Below are positions 8,342 through 17,454 of a stretch of DNA of 64,000 nt, one piece after another. How positions within the stretch are numbered: the first letter of the stretch is position 1; the number at the start of each line of letters is the position of its first letter. Source of the DNA: Photobacterium obscurum (GTDB taxonomy: Bacteria > Pseudomonadota > Gammaproteobacteria > Enterobacterales > Vibrionaceae); NCBI RefSeq assembly GCF_026191635.1, contig NZ_JAKRRW010000017.1, positions 53,322-117,321 on the forward strand. The letters run 5' to 3'. The notes beneath the pieces are model-generated. The model did not search any database, was not told the DNA's origin, and saw nothing but the letters and a program-made list of their open reading frames with translations. The position numbers and the translations under genes were made by a program.

Positions 8342-10270
8342 GTGAACAGTTTTGCCATTGTCTGTCTCGATGACGATCCGGAAGTCGTTGAGCGCTTAAA
8401 CCGAGATTTGGCTGGATTTTCAGCCCTATTCGACATCTGTAATGCCTACAGTATCGAAGAAGCTCATGACACTCTGCAGTTTATTGAGCAGAACAACCAA
8501 CGGGTCGCTTTGGTGATCTGTGATAACGAACTCGGCAATGACAACGGCGTAGATTTTTTAGTTCAGCTCGATCAATACCCTGTAACCAGCCAGGCTCGCT
8601 CCATTTTGCTGAATGACAAGCCGCAACTTGATGCCATCATGCAGGCGGTCAATGAAGGTCGCTTGCATTACTGCCTTACCAAGCCTTGGAACAAAAAAGA
8701 GCTACATCAGGTCCTGCTGAAAGAGCTAACGACTTTTGTTCTTAAACATCCAGCGGAAGACTGGCTGCGCTATAGCCAAATATTGGATCACCGCCGAATC
8801 TTAAATGCCCATATAGAAAGGCAGATGTCGAGCTTTCGTTCCGGTTTTATTCAGCATACCAACGACCTGGATGACGCCAGCCTTGCCCGCCAGGTCGCCG
8901 ATGCACTACATGACTTCTTTGACGGCAACGATGAGGACCGAGCCTGCCGGATCTATAGCGAAAACCACTTGCTAACCAAGGAAGGAGAAGCAAACGACTT
9001 TCTGTGGTTTATCACTCAAGGGGAAGTCGCACTGTATAAAAAAGATGAACACGGCTGCAAGCATGAGGTTGTCCGTGTCGGCCCCGGGAACCTGGTCGGT
9101 GGTATGTCTTTTGTGACCGGAGAGCCTTCTTTCTCGACCGGTGTGACTCTTGGCACGACCAATGTCATCAAGCTCGACCGGCAACTCTTTAATAAAGTGA
9201 TGAATTCGCGCAGTGAGCTCCTTCCGCTGTTTACCAACCTGTTACTACGCAATTTCAACCGCCGCCTTCAAGGCAGTATCCAAACCGAAATGCGGTTACA
9301 ACAAACTCTCAAATCACTCGATGACGCCTACCACCAACTGGTTGAGAAAGAGAAAATGGCCATGCTCGGTCAACTCGTCGCCGGGGTTGCCCACGAACTG
9401 AACAACCCTGTTTCTGCGATCCTGCGCGGCAGCGATACTCTCAAGCAAATCATTTGCAAGCTCACAGACTCGCAGCTAAGCCATGAAAACCAGACCCGGG
9501 GTAACTTTATTCTCCAGCAAGCGATGAAATCACGGCCGTTGTCAACGTCTGAAACCCGCCAGCGTGCTAAACGACTTGAATCCACGCTGGATGATCGCCA
9601 ACTCGCCCGCAAGGCGGTACAGATGGGAGTTGATAACTCCGAGCACCTAGATACCTGGTTATTATCACAAAAGCCTCAACTCAAGTCAGTGATGGCAGAA
9701 TGGGACAATTACTATCAAATGGGTAATTTTCTTCGTTCAATCAACGTCTGTGCCCAACGAATTGCGGATTTGGTCAAAAGCCTGAAAAGCTATGCTCGCC
9801 AGGATGACGAAACAATCCACACCGTTGATCTGCACGAGGGCCTTGAAGATACTCTGGTTATTTTTGAAAATCGGCTGAAGCGTCATCATGTAACCAAAGA
9901 ATATACGGATCTTCCTGCCCTGCACTGCCAGCCTATTGCCCTCCAGCAAGTCTGGACCAACCTGATTTCCAATGCCCTTGATGCCATTGAAGAACCAGGA
10001 GAAATACATATTTCTACCCATTACACCCCGGGCTCAGAGCAGCAAGCAATTGATATCGTGATTGAAGACAACGGCAAAGGGATCCCCGTCGAACAACAAC
10101 AACAAATATTCGAACTTAATTACACCACCAAACGTGAAGGCAACTTCGGACTAGGCATAGGTTTGTCGGTTTGCCAGCAAATCATCCACCAGCATGACGG
10201 AACAATTCGGGTTGAATCAGAACCCGGAGAGTTTACCCGGATGATTGTGACACTTCCGCTGAACCCTTAA
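8342..10270 (+). CDS. Hybrid receiver / cNMP-like / histidine kinase
   Basis: A 642-residue soluble kinase. Residues 1-125 are a receiver domain (CLDDDPE, acceptor D61 in VICDNELG, Lys in LTKPW) in which the usual switch Thr is Asn (LLNDK). Residues about 200-330 form a CRP-like beta-roll (FLWFITQGEVALYKK, then GPGNLVGGMSF). HisKA follows with H351 in GVAHELNNPVS, then HATPase_c (NLISNALDAIEE, EDNGKGIP, GLGIGLSV). GTG at 8342 is preferred because AGGA lies 8 bases upstream; TTG at 8336 is too close to it. The downstream receiver gene is 11 bases away. The kinase half is paralogous to the protein encoded at 1435-2760, but here a receiver is fused at the front. Confidence 0.87.
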   Translation: MNSFAIVCLDDDPEVVERLNRDLAGFSALFDICNAYSIEEAHDTLQFIEQNNQRVALVICDNELGNDNGVDFLVQLDQYPVTSQARSILLNDKPQLDAIMQAVNEGRLHYCLTKPWNKKELHQVLLKELTTFVLKHPAEDWLRYSQILDHRRILNAHIERQMSSFRSGFIQHTNDLDDASLARQVADALHDFFDGNDEDRACRIYSENHLLTKEGEANDFLWFITQGEVALYKKDEHGCKHEVVRVGPGNLVGGMSFVTGEPSFSTGVTLGTTNVIKLDRQLFNKVMNSRSELLPLFTNLLLRNFNRRLQGSIQTEMRLQQTLKSLDDAYHQLVEKEKMAMLGQLVAGVAHELNNPVSAILRGSDTLKQIICKLTDSQLSHENQTRGNFILQQAMKSRPLSTSETRQRAKRLESTLDDRQLARKAVQMGVDNSEHLDTWLLSQKPQLKSVMAEWDNYYQMGNFLRSINVCAQRIADLVKSLKSYARQDDETIHTVDLHEGLEDTLVIFENRLKRHHVTKEYTDLPALHCQPIALQQVWTNLISNALDAIEEPGEIHISTHYTPGSEQQAIDIVIEDNGKGIPVEQQQQIFELNYTTKREGNFGLGIGLSVCQQIIHQHDGTIRVESEPGEFTRMIVTLPLNP

Positions 10271-10281
10271 AAGGAGGCCAT

Positions 10282-10782
10282 ATGAACAAATATCTCATCT
10301 TATGCGTTGATGATGAAAGAGAAGTCCTCGACAGTGTATTGCACGATCTTAGCAGCCTTGAAGAGAATTTTATCCTTGAAGCTGCCGAATCTGTCGATGA
10401 AGCCAAGGAAGTACTCGCCGATGCAATTGCAGATCATATCCCCCTCGCTTTGATCCTTTGTGATCATATTATGCCAGGTGAAACTGGGATTGATTTTCTC
10501 ATCGAGCTACAGCATCAATCAGAAACGACTCGCGCACGCAAAGTCCTGCTGACCGGACAAGCCGGATTGGAAGAAACTGTTCAGGCTGTCAATAATGCCA
10601 GCTTGGACTACTACATCTCCAAACCGTGGGATGGCGACCAGCTCAAAGACATTGCAATCGACCAACTAACAACATATATCATTGATAATGAGAAAGAATT
10701 AATGCCTTGGGCTAGGGTGCTAGACACCAGTAGAATCATGACCGCACTCAGTGACAAGCGCTTGACACTGTCAGACATATAA
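10282..10782 (+). CDS. Single-domain response regulator, partner of the hybrid kinase
   Basis: A 166-residue stand-alone receiver. The acidic pair is in CVDDE, the acceptor is D61 in LCDHIMPG, the switch Thr is in LLTGQ and the Lys is in SKPW. An almost perfect AAAAGGAGG ribosome site precedes the ATG. It shares the same layout, acceptor position and C-terminal PW...D motif with the receiver at 952-1425, so the two loci are duplicated modules. No output domain is visible. Confidence 0.87.
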   Translation: MNKYLILCVDDEREVLDSVLHDLSSLEENFILEAAESVDEAKEVLADAIADHIPLALILCDHIMPGETGIDFLIELQHQSETTRARKVLLTGQAGLEETVQAVNNASLDYYISKPWDGDQLKDIAIDQLTTYIIDNEKELMPWARVLDTSRIMTALSDKRLTLSDI

Positions 10783-10793
10783 TTGTCATACAA

Positions 10794-10853
10794 ACCTTTT
10801 CGGGGAAATAGAAAAGTGTTATGTTCATCACATAATCAGTTCTCCGAAAAGGT
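10794..10853 (+). promoter_or_regulatory. Inverted repeat in the ldhA leader; 3' arm contains the ldhA ribosome-binding site
   Basis: ACCTTTTCGGGGA (10794-10806) and TCTCCGAAAAGGT (10841-10853) are complementary over 12 of 13 bases with a 34-base spacer. The right arm contains the AAGG of the ldhA ribosome site, and ATG follows at 10859. Folding would hide the ribosome site. The repeat could alternatively be an operator or part of a terminator for the upstream receiver gene. Confidence 0.5.
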
Positions 10854-10858
10854 GACTT

Positions 10859-11851
10859 ATGAAAGTAGCAGTCTTTAGCACCAAGAAGTACGATCAAAAA
10901 TCCTTCGAGCTCATCAATACCCACTTCCAGCATGAATTAGCTTTTTTTGACTTTCGCCTCACTGAGCAAACAGCCCGCATGGCATATGGGTTTGATGCTA
11001 TTTGTGCTTTTGTGAACGATGATCTTAGTCAGCCGGTTCTCGAAGAACTTGCCAACAACAATGTTCGCCTGATCGCCATGCGTTGTGCCGGCTTTGATAA
11101 AGTTGACCTTGAAGCTGCCAGGTCGCTGGGCATTCAAGTCGTCCGTGTACCGGCCTACTCGCCAGAAGCGATAGCCGAGCATACCCTTGGCCTGATGCTG
11201 AGCTTAAACCGTAGAATACACCGAGCCTATCAGCGCACCCGTGATGCTAATTTCTCGCTCGAGGGGCTCACTGGTTTTAACTTTCATGGTAAAACCGTCG
11301 GGGTAATTGGTACCGGTAAAATTGGCATTGCCACAATCCGTATTCTCAAAGGGCTAGGAATGAACATTCTGGCCTACGACCCGTATGAAAACCCGATTGC
11401 CCTAGAACTTGGTGTCACCTATACCTCTTTGGATGACATTTACCAACACGCCGATGTGATCACCCTGCATTGCCCAATGACACAGGAAAACCATCATATG
11501 CTCAATGCAGAAGCCTTTGACAAGATGCGCGATGGCGTGATGATCATCAATACCAGCCGCGGTGAACTGCTGAACTCCAAAGATGCCATTGAAGCACTAA
11601 AAAATAGCAAAATCGGCTCGCTCGGTATTGATGTTTACGAGAACGAAAAAGATCTGTTCTTTGAAGACAAATCCAATGACGTCATCAAGGATGACGTTTT
11701 CCGTCGCCTGTCTGCTTGCCATAATGTGCTGTTTACCGGACACCAGGCTTTCCTGACCGAAGAAGCCTTAGGTAATATCGCTGATACGACTCTCAGTAAT
11801 ATATCCCATTTTGAAGCTGCTACAGCCTCTGGTAACGAGCTAATCAAATAA
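10859..11851 (+). CDS. ldhA: D-lactate dehydrogenase (fermentative, NAD-dependent)
   Basis: A 330-residue cytoplasmic enzyme that reduces pyruvate to D-lactate with NADH, close to the 329 residues of E. coli LdhA. It has the D-2-hydroxyacid dehydrogenase layout. The substrate-domain segment MRCAGFDKVD is near residue 78, the Rossmann glycine motif GVIGTGKIG near 148, and catalytic Arg, Glu and His contexts are seen in NTSRGEL, DVYENE and TGHQAFLTEEAL. The ATG follows AAGGTG. It has its own terminator, so it is a single-gene unit; translational control by the leader hairpin is possible. Confidence 0.95.
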   Translation: MKVAVFSTKKYDQKSFELINTHFQHELAFFDFRLTEQTARMAYGFDAICAFVNDDLSQPVLEELANNNVRLIAMRCAGFDKVDLEAARSLGIQVVRVPAYSPEAIAEHTLGLMLSLNRRIHRAYQRTRDANFSLEGLTGFNFHGKTVGVIGTGKIGIATIRILKGLGMNILAYDPYENPIALELGVTYTSLDDIYQHADVITLHCPMTQENHHMLNAEAFDKMRDGVMIINTSRGELLNSKDAIEALKNSKIGSLGIDVYENEKDLFFEDKSNDVIKDDVFRRLSACHNVLFTGHQAFLTEEALGNIADTTLSNISHFEAATASGNELIK

Positions 11852-11859
11852 CCCTTATT

Positions 11860-11883
11860 GCGGGAGAGCGCTCCCGCTTTATT
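11860..11883 (+). terminator. Rho-independent terminator of ldhA
   Basis: Stem GCGGGAG (11860-11866) with CTCCCGC (11871-11877), loop AGCG, followed by TTTATT. It lies 8 bases after the ldhA stop codon. Confidence 0.85.
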
Positions 11884-12053
11884 CTGCCTGTCTGACACAA
11901 TATTCGAGCTTCAGATCACGTTTTTATGTGATTATTGCTGCATTTTTACTCTGCTGTCCGGCTAAATAGCAACTAAGTGCAGTAAAAATCTATGATTGGT
12001 CAAGTTTGTCCATTAAAATAACCGGATATTTTTGGCTCCATGGACTAATTTTC

Positions 12054-12602
12054 ATGCGTAAAACACTTCTTGCCACAGGCATTATCTTGGCATCTATTTC
12101 AGCCGCTCATGCTAACTCAGCGAATACGATGAGTAATTTTAGTTACGATTACGCTGAAGCGCGTATTGGTATTAGCCCACTAACCTATGGTGCTGGCTTT
12201 AGTAAATCAATTCACCCCAACGCCCACCTGACGGGTCATGTTGATTCCGAGTTCGACAGCGACTGGGATGCTGCCCTAGGGGTTGGCTTTCATGCTCCTG
12301 TTAACAACTGGGCTGATATTACGGGTGAGATCAAAGTAAGAAATGCCAAGAACAAAGGTGAATTTGACAGCTCTGGCGGCAAGTTAGGTATGGAAGTCAA
12401 TATTGGCGTACGCCAGTGGCTTGGTCCTCAACTAGAAGTTGGCGGCCAAATCGGACATCTGAATATCGATGATCATGAAAAAACAATTGGCACAGTATAC
12501 GGACGCTTCCATGCAACTGAGCTGTTCTCAATTGGCGTTCAGGGCCGATTCAATGAGATCTACGGTGATCAGCTGATGCTGACCACTCGCTTCAAGTACT
12601 AA
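12054..12602 (+). CDS. Small outer-membrane beta-barrel protein, function unknown
   Basis: A 182-residue protein with a clear signal peptide (MRKTLLATGIILASISAAHA, cleaved after AHA). Alternating beta-strand sequence follows, with many Gly and aromatic residues and a terminal Phe-Lys-Tyr, typical of small barrels (eight strands or so). The strand GVGFHAPVNNWADITGEI and the final LMLTTRFKY are characteristic. The start is the ATG at 12054 because it opens directly into the signal peptide; an in-frame extension to 12006 would bury it. The gene stands alone. A hairpin (12628-12651) lies 25 bases after the stop but lacks a T tract. Localisation is a confident inference; function is not known to me. 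Confidence 0.75.
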   Translation: MRKTLLATGIILASISAAHANSANTMSNFSYDYAEARIGISPLTYGAGFSKSIHPNAHLTGHVDSEFDSDWDAALGVGFHAPVNNWADITGEIKVRNAKNKGEFDSSGGKLGMEVNIGVRQWLGPQLEVGGQIGHLNIDDHEKTIGTVYGRFHATELFSIGVQGRFNEIYGDQLMLTTRFKY

Positions 12603-12679
12603 TCAGAGCTTGAACACAGGCTACCACGGCTGCATCCCTAGGGGTGCAGCCAAACACCAAATTAGCTACTCATCATTGC

Positions 12680-13594
12680 TCAGCTGCTGGTTTTTATTTC
12701 AACTTTTAGCCAGTCAAGAAACGCCTCGATTCTAGGCGATGACGCCATTTCCCGGCGATACACAATGTAATAGCTCAGCGGCGATAATACCGACATTTCA
12801 AAAGGCGCTACTAATCGCTCAGTATCTAGCTGCTCGGCGATAAAGGACAGCCGTCCCATCGCAACACCGATACCGCGCTCGGCAGCCTGCAATGCCAAGT
12901 CTGAACGGTCGAAAGTACAGCCGGCTTCAGGCAGCACAACACCATGGCGCTGCGCCCAGTACTGCCATTCATCATTACGCCCCGCTCTTGCCCATGGGGC
13001 CGCATCGTGAAGCAACAGGCAAGCGCTCAATTTTTCCGGCTTGCCATACAGATCATGACTGACTGCATATTCATGGCTGCAGACCGGCAGCATGCTCTCA
13101 TCCATCAACTTTTCCGAATGTAGCCCCGGATATTTACCGTGACCGAAGTAAATCGCACAATCAAACGTTTCAGTTTGAAAATCGACCAGTTCATTTCGGG
13201 TACGAAGGTGAAACCGTAAAGCCGGATATTTATCGATGAAGTGTTTCAACCTCGGCAATAACCAGGTCTGGGCAAACGTAGGCGGCACAGCAATATTGAA
13301 ATCACCACTGAGTTCAAGCGTCTTCAGGTCTCTGATCTCGTGTGCGATATCACCAAAATTATGCGCAACAACGGCTTGAAGGCGTTTACCTTCCTCAGTC
13401 AGCGTTAACTTCCTAGGCTGCCGGATAAAAAGTTGCACCCCAAGACTTTCCTCAAGGTTTTTAATTTTATGGCTGACAGCACTTTGAGTAAGGCACAAAA
13501 CCTCGGCAGCTCGGGTAAAGCTCATTTGGTCAGCAGCAATCAAGAAACAATGTAACCCGGAAAGAACCGGGCCTGTCAGTCTAGGTAGTCGCAT
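12680..13594 (-). CDS. LysR-family transcriptional regulator, DsdC-like
   Basis: A 304-residue LysR-type regulator. The N-terminal winged helix-turn-helix is at residues about 10-68 (MSFTRAAEVLCLTQSAVSHKIKNLE, then LFIRQPRKLTLTEEGKRL). A substrate-binding-like effector domain follows. The segments FDRSDLALQAAERGIGVAMGR and LVAPF recall E. coli DsdC, the D-serine catabolism activator, but no dsdA or dsdX is adjacent, so the target is open. GcvA is the next closest idea. The gene faces away from the outer-membrane protein gene and has no operon partners. I left the gene symbol blank for that reason. Confidence 0.85.
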   Translation of the reverse strand: MRLPRLTGPVLSGLHCFLIAADQMSFTRAAEVLCLTQSAVSHKIKNLEESLGVQLFIRQPRKLTLTEEGKRLQAVVAHNFGDIAHEIRDLKTLELSGDFNIAVPPTFAQTWLLPRLKHFIDKYPALRFHLRTRNELVDFQTETFDCAIYFGHGKYPGLHSEKLMDESMLPVCSHEYAVSHDLYGKPEKLSACLLLHDAAPWARAGRNDEWQYWAQRHGVVLPEAGCTFDRSDLALQAAERGIGVAMGRLSFIAEQLDTERLVAPFEMSVLSPLSYYIVYRREMASSPRIEAFLDWLKVEIKTSS

Positions 13595-13761
13595 ATTGCC
13601 TTAATATAAAGTCACGAAATTAAAGCCATTTTATACCAATATGCTTAACTATTTGATCATTCTTGCTGATTAAACCCACTAACTTCTTCCGATTGCTATT
13701 GCCACAAAAAAGGCCACCAAAATATGACGGCCAAAAACTACCAACTGGCAAAAAGCGATCT

Positions 13762-14352
13762 CTACGTTTCAATAGCCCTTAATAATCGTTTTTTATGGTC
13801 ATCTTTAAGCAAGGTCCAGTGGCAACCATCAATTGCGCCAGCAAACATCCACAGCAATTTCAGATCAACATCCTTGCCATGTGAGTTACGTACCTTACGG
13901 TAGACTTCAGCCGCCCCTAAAGAAATAAAGCTGCTAACATCCGGAATACCCGCCTTCTTAACCATACGTTCAAGAGTTAAACGCATATTCGGTAAATCTC
14001 GTAGACGCTTGCTCTGTTCTGAGGATTTGAACGCTTTCTCCTTCTGAGAAATCTGAATGGATTCTTTTATTAACTCATCGCATTGAGTTCTATTGTGTAG
14101 GAACAGGTGTGTTACGTCATAGTAATTTACAACTGCCGTGGTACTGCGTTTTATGTGTTTAAACTTACTGCACTCGAGCAAAACCAGTTTTTTATCAAGC
14201 TGTTCACCACCGCGCAGAAACATCGATTGATCAGTTAAAATGGCATACATGGCATTGTTAATAAAAACGCCTGTTCCACCAAACATTGAACGTTTCTCGT
14301 AATTGCCAAATTCGCGTAGATAATTAAATAGGTCATCCTTGATCGATCGCAC
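13762..14352 (-). CDS. tfoX: TfoX/Sxy-family DNA-transformation (competence) regulator
   Basis: A 196-residue protein with TfoX_N (residues about 8-100; RSMFGGTGVFI and TTAVVNYYDVTHLF) and TfoX_C (about 110-190; RDLPNMRLTLERMVKKAGI, LLWMFAGAIDG). In Vibrio cholerae TfoX works with CRP to switch on natural transformation and type VI secretion genes in the presence of chitin. The sequence looks more like TfoX than its paralogue TfoY, but I cannot exclude TfoY. The start is GTG at 14352 with GGGGGA eight bases upstream; the nearby ATG at 14358 hits a stop at once. The leader contains a hairpin (14372-14400). Confidence 0.82.
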   Translation of the reverse strand: MRSIKDDLFNYLREFGNYEKRSMFGGTGVFINNAMYAILTDQSMFLRGGEQLDKKLVLLECSKFKHIKRSTTAVVNYYDVTHLFLHNRTQCDELIKESIQISQKEKAFKSSEQSKRLRDLPNMRLTLERMVKKAGIPDVSSFISLGAAEVYRKVRNSHGKDVDLKLLWMFAGAIDGCHWTLLKDDHKKRLLRAIET

Positions 14353-14360
14353 TACATTTT

Positions 14361-14400
14361 CCCCCGCAAAACGTTATTGGTCGTTTTCTCTCCAGTAACG
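14361..14400 (-). promoter_or_regulatory. tfoX 5' leader hairpin adjacent to its ribosome-binding site
   Basis: CGTTATTGG (14372-14380) and CCAGTAACG (14392-14400) pair over 8 of 9 bases in the leader RNA. The hairpin ends about six bases before the GGGGG ribosome site (14361-14365). V. cholerae tfoX is known to be controlled post-transcriptionally by the TfoR small RNA acting on its leader; applying that here is inference. Confidence 0.4.
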
Positions 14401-14648
14401 CCAAACAAAAAAGCGTCAACAAATTGACAATGACACATCAAATTCATAATTTCCACATATGAAACAGCGAACACTTGGTTTTGAGATTTGAGGCATATTA
14501 TTAGAAGCGAAATAAGTAAAAAGGGGCAAAAGTTGACCATATTTTTTTGCGTATAACATCCCAAAAGCCGTGAGAGAATTCGCCACCAAGCTATCGTTAT
14601 TCTTATCAGTGGCGACTATGGTTATAAATAATGAGTGGAGGGTATATC

Positions 14649-15248
14649 ATGTCAGGCATGGCACTATTTCCGTCATCCCACCATCTTCTTCCTGGTGGGC
14701 GGCTAGAAGTTACAATAGCTGAAGAAAAGTATCTCCGCATGATCAAGCAATCACTGAAGGCCGAACGGAGCTTTGCCCTTTGTATGCTTAATGAGGGGGA
14801 AGAGCATGATGAAATAAAGAAAATTCCCGCGATAGCAACAGAGGCTGAAGTCATTGACTTCAATAATGCCGGTAATGGCTTGCTAAGTGTTATTCTTGAA
14901 GGTAAACAAAAGGTACGCTTAATTGCCATCAGGATAGAAGAAGATGGCCTATTGTACGCAGACTACCTACTGTATCCCAACTGGTTAACAGAGCCGATAG
15001 ATGAGAGCACTCTCTGTTTGGCTGAAAAACTCAAACTGTTTTATGCAACGATGCCAGAAATAGGCTCACTATACCCAACCCCTTCCTATGACGATATCAC
15101 TTGGGTCAGCCAACGCTGGGTTGAAATTCTGCCTCTTGAAGTACAGTACAAACAGCTACTCATTACTCAGGAAAGTATCAAACTGACCGTACGTTTCCTG
15201 CTCAAGTTACTAGACAATGATGAACTCCCCATCCCTGAACTGGTATAA
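14649..15248 (+). CDS. Stand-alone LON substrate-binding-domain protein
   Basis: A 199-residue protein formed by the N-terminal substrate-binding domain of Lon proteases without ATPase or protease parts. Visible features are MALFPSSHHLLPGGRLEVTI at the start, the IGTEAEV-like segment (IATEAEVIDF), GLLSVILEGKQKVRL and a helical C-terminal half. In bacteria such proteins are of uncertain function and may bind unfolded or modified substrates. The start at ATG 14649 is set by GGAGGG at good spacing rather than the upstream ATG at 14631. The gap before it (14353-14648) carries the tfoX leader and both promoters. Confidence 0.82.
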   Translation: MSGMALFPSSHHLLPGGRLEVTIAEEKYLRMIKQSLKAERSFALCMLNEGEEHDEIKKIPAIATEAEVIDFNNAGNGLLSVILEGKQKVRLIAIRIEEDGLLYADYLLYPNWLTEPIDESTLCLAEKLKLFYATMPEIGSLYPTPSYDDITWVSQRWVEILPLEVQYKQLLITQESIKLTVRFLLKLLDNDELPIPELV

Positions 15249-15352
15249 ATACTGCTTATATAAACTATTTGTGTTTATTTTAGATTCTATTCCTGTCTAT
15301 AAGACATCGCTCAGGCTAGAATACAGGCATCGATTTCAAGTTAGTAGTTGTA

Positions 15353-16276
15353 ATGGCACACGTATCTTTTTTTTGGCTTAAACCTGAAAATGAAAAAATC
15401 GTCAAAGGGCTAGAGTCTGAGTTCTGCTCCCTTGTAAAAGACGCCGTCAAGCAAAATCGGCTGACGCTACCTCCTATTCCCGATGTTCTCGTCAAACTTC
15501 ACGCCATGTGTAATGCAGAAGATACAACCATTCGTGATGTTGCCAATTTACTGCTCGATGACCCAGGCATGGCAGCTTCCATTGTCACAATCTCCAATAC
15601 CATGATGTTTAATCGGCGTAATGTCATCTGTAATGACATCCAGACCGCAGTCAGCCGCCTAGGCATTTTACGTGTCCGCGATATTATTACTGCCAGGGCC
15701 ATTGAAGAGCTGAAAAACTCGAGTAACTTTAGCACTGAATGCAATAACCTATTACTTCAAAGTGCTATTCGTTCACGACAGCTAGCTGCCACCATGGCAA
15801 TGGTGAGTCAGGGGTTAATCAATCATCCTGAGTCTCCAGCAGCAATTGAGCAGGAGAAGTCATTACTTGCAGGCCTATTTGCCGATATAGGGTTATTTAG
15901 TTTAGTCAACGAATACCAAACCTATCTAGACAACGGTAACTACCTTGATATAGAAATTGCCAAGTATGTCTTCGAGCACTGCTGCCAGGAAGCGAGTTTG
16001 TTAATCCTAAAACACTGGGGATTTGATGATGACTACCTTGAAGTCGCCAGTAATACAGAGCTGCCTTATCGCGGCCAACGCCCAAATACAAGCTATCTCG
16101 ATATAGCACGAATGGCCAATCATCTTTTATTGTTCAAAAGTAATGACGAAGCAATAGATGAGCATCATGTTGAGCTCGATCTGGCTGGAGCCGAAGTGAT
16201 GTACGAATTAACCAACCTACCCGAAGCCGAGTTTAACTCTCAGATCCGAAATGTCATTAAGGACAGCGGCTTTTAA
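15353..16276 (+). CDS. HDOD-domain signalling protein
   Basis: A 307-residue cytoplasmic protein with an HDOD domain over residues about 35-240. The signatures are LPPIPDVLVKLHAMC, LLLDDPGMAASIV and AVSRLGILRVRDII. HDOD is a variant HD fold often lacking metal-binding residues and found in regulators of motility, stress and c-di-GMP pathways; catalytic activity should not be assumed. It follows the LON-domain gene by 104 bases on the same strand, but the gap is AT-rich and may hold its own promoter. The next gap, 16277-16554, shows no gene. Confidence 0.82.
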   Translation: MAHVSFFWLKPENEKIVKGLESEFCSLVKDAVKQNRLTLPPIPDVLVKLHAMCNAEDTTIRDVANLLLDDPGMAASIVTISNTMMFNRRNVICNDIQTAVSRLGILRVRDIITARAIEELKNSSNFSTECNNLLLQSAIRSRQLAATMAMVSQGLINHPESPAAIEQEKSLLAGLFADIGLFSLVNEYQTYLDNGNYLDIEIAKYVFEHCCQEASLLILKHWGFDDDYLEVASNTELPYRGQRPNTSYLDIARMANHLLLFKSNDEAIDEHHVELDLAGAEVMYELTNLPEAEFNSQIRNVIKDSGF

Positions 16277-16554
16277 TTCCCAATTAGGTACTAAGCTGAC
16301 CACACCAAACATTAGCTAAGCCGTTGTATTGACCCTATCAGATTAATACTGATAAGCTGCTTAGCTCATGGACGAGTGGCAGCTTATTCCGCTGGATTTA
16401 CTAAGTATTGAGGTTGATAAATACCAAGCCCACTAATTATCTGCTTAGTTCAGCGAGAGTAAATTAATGGAATTGGTATAACATGCCTTTCACCTCAAAT
16501 CACTTTACTGCATAGGCTCCGCATTACACTTATTTTATTGTTGTAAGGACACAC

Positions 16555-17454
16555 ATGTTTTCGGGAATGCTATATATCTTCCTGCCGCTTGTGATCGGTT
16601 ACCTGATCCCGGTGCACAAAGCGCAAGTACTGGATTTCATCAACACCCAGACGAGCCGTTTGGTATTGGTGATACTGACTTTAATGGGGCTAAGTCTCGC
16701 AGGATTGGATAACCTAGGGCAGAACCTTAACCAGATCATTCTCTATACCAGCGTCTTTTTTATCTCTATCAGCGCATGTAACCTACTTGCATTACCGCTT
16801 ATAGATAAACTCTGGCCAACTGACACCAGCCAAGATCATCGCCAACTCCCATTCATGAAAATGATGATGGAGTCGGTCAAGCTAGTATTAGTTGTCGCTG
16901 GCGGACTAGTGGTTGGCTTGGTATCAGGCCTAGATCTTCACTGGGTCGATCAAGCCAGCGAAGTCATTTTGCTCATCCTGCTTTTCTTGATCGGTATTCA
17001 GCTTCGCAACAGCGGCATGACCTTACGCCAAATCCTGCTCAACAAGAAAGGGATTACCATTGCGCTGGTTATTGTAGCGACCTCTCTACCTGGCGGGATC
17101 ATTGCGGCTACAATTCTCGGCATCCCGGTGACTCATGGCCTCGCTATGGCCTCGGGCTTTGGTTGGTACTCGCTTGCAGGTATCCTGATGGGAGATGGAC
17201 TCGGACCCATTTATGGTGGGGCGGCATTTCTAAATGAATTACTACGTGAGCTCATTGCCTTGAGCCTTATTCCTGTAATGATCAGCCGTTATCCCAATAC
17301 AGCCATTGGTTATGCAGGGGCAACAGCAATGGATTTCACCCTGCCGGTGATTCAGAACAGCGGCGGAATTCGCTGTGTACCGATTGCCATTGTTAGCGGG
17401 TTTATCCTCAGCCTATTAGTACCGATTTTAATGCTGTTCTTTCTGTCGCTTTAG
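16555..17454 (+). CDS. lysO: L-lysine exporter LysO (YbjE/DUF340 family)
   Basis: A 299-residue inner-membrane protein with about eight hydrophobic helices. It has the LysO pattern: an N-terminal half ending in a hydrophilic loop (LWPTDTSQDHRQ) and a C-terminal half with GFGWYSLAGILMGDGLGPIYGGAAFLNELLRE and the conserved GATAMDFTLP segment near the end. LysO exports lysine and thialysine in E. coli. AAGGA precedes the ATG at proper spacing. No lysine riboswitch is evident in the 278-bp upstream gap. Assignment is by family resemblance and is good. Confidence 0.88.
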   Translation: MFSGMLYIFLPLVIGYLIPVHKAQVLDFINTQTSRLVLVILTLMGLSLAGLDNLGQNLNQIILYTSVFFISISACNLLALPLIDKLWPTDTSQDHRQLPFMKMMMESVKLVLVVAGGLVVGLVSGLDLHWVDQASEVILLILLFLIGIQLRNSGMTLRQILLNKKGITIALVIVATSLPGGIIAATILGIPVTHGLAMASGFGWYSLAGILMGDGLGPIYGGAAFLNELLRELIALSLIPVMISRYPNTAIGYAGATAMDFTLPVIQNSGGIRCVPIAIVSGFILSLLVPILMLFFLSL

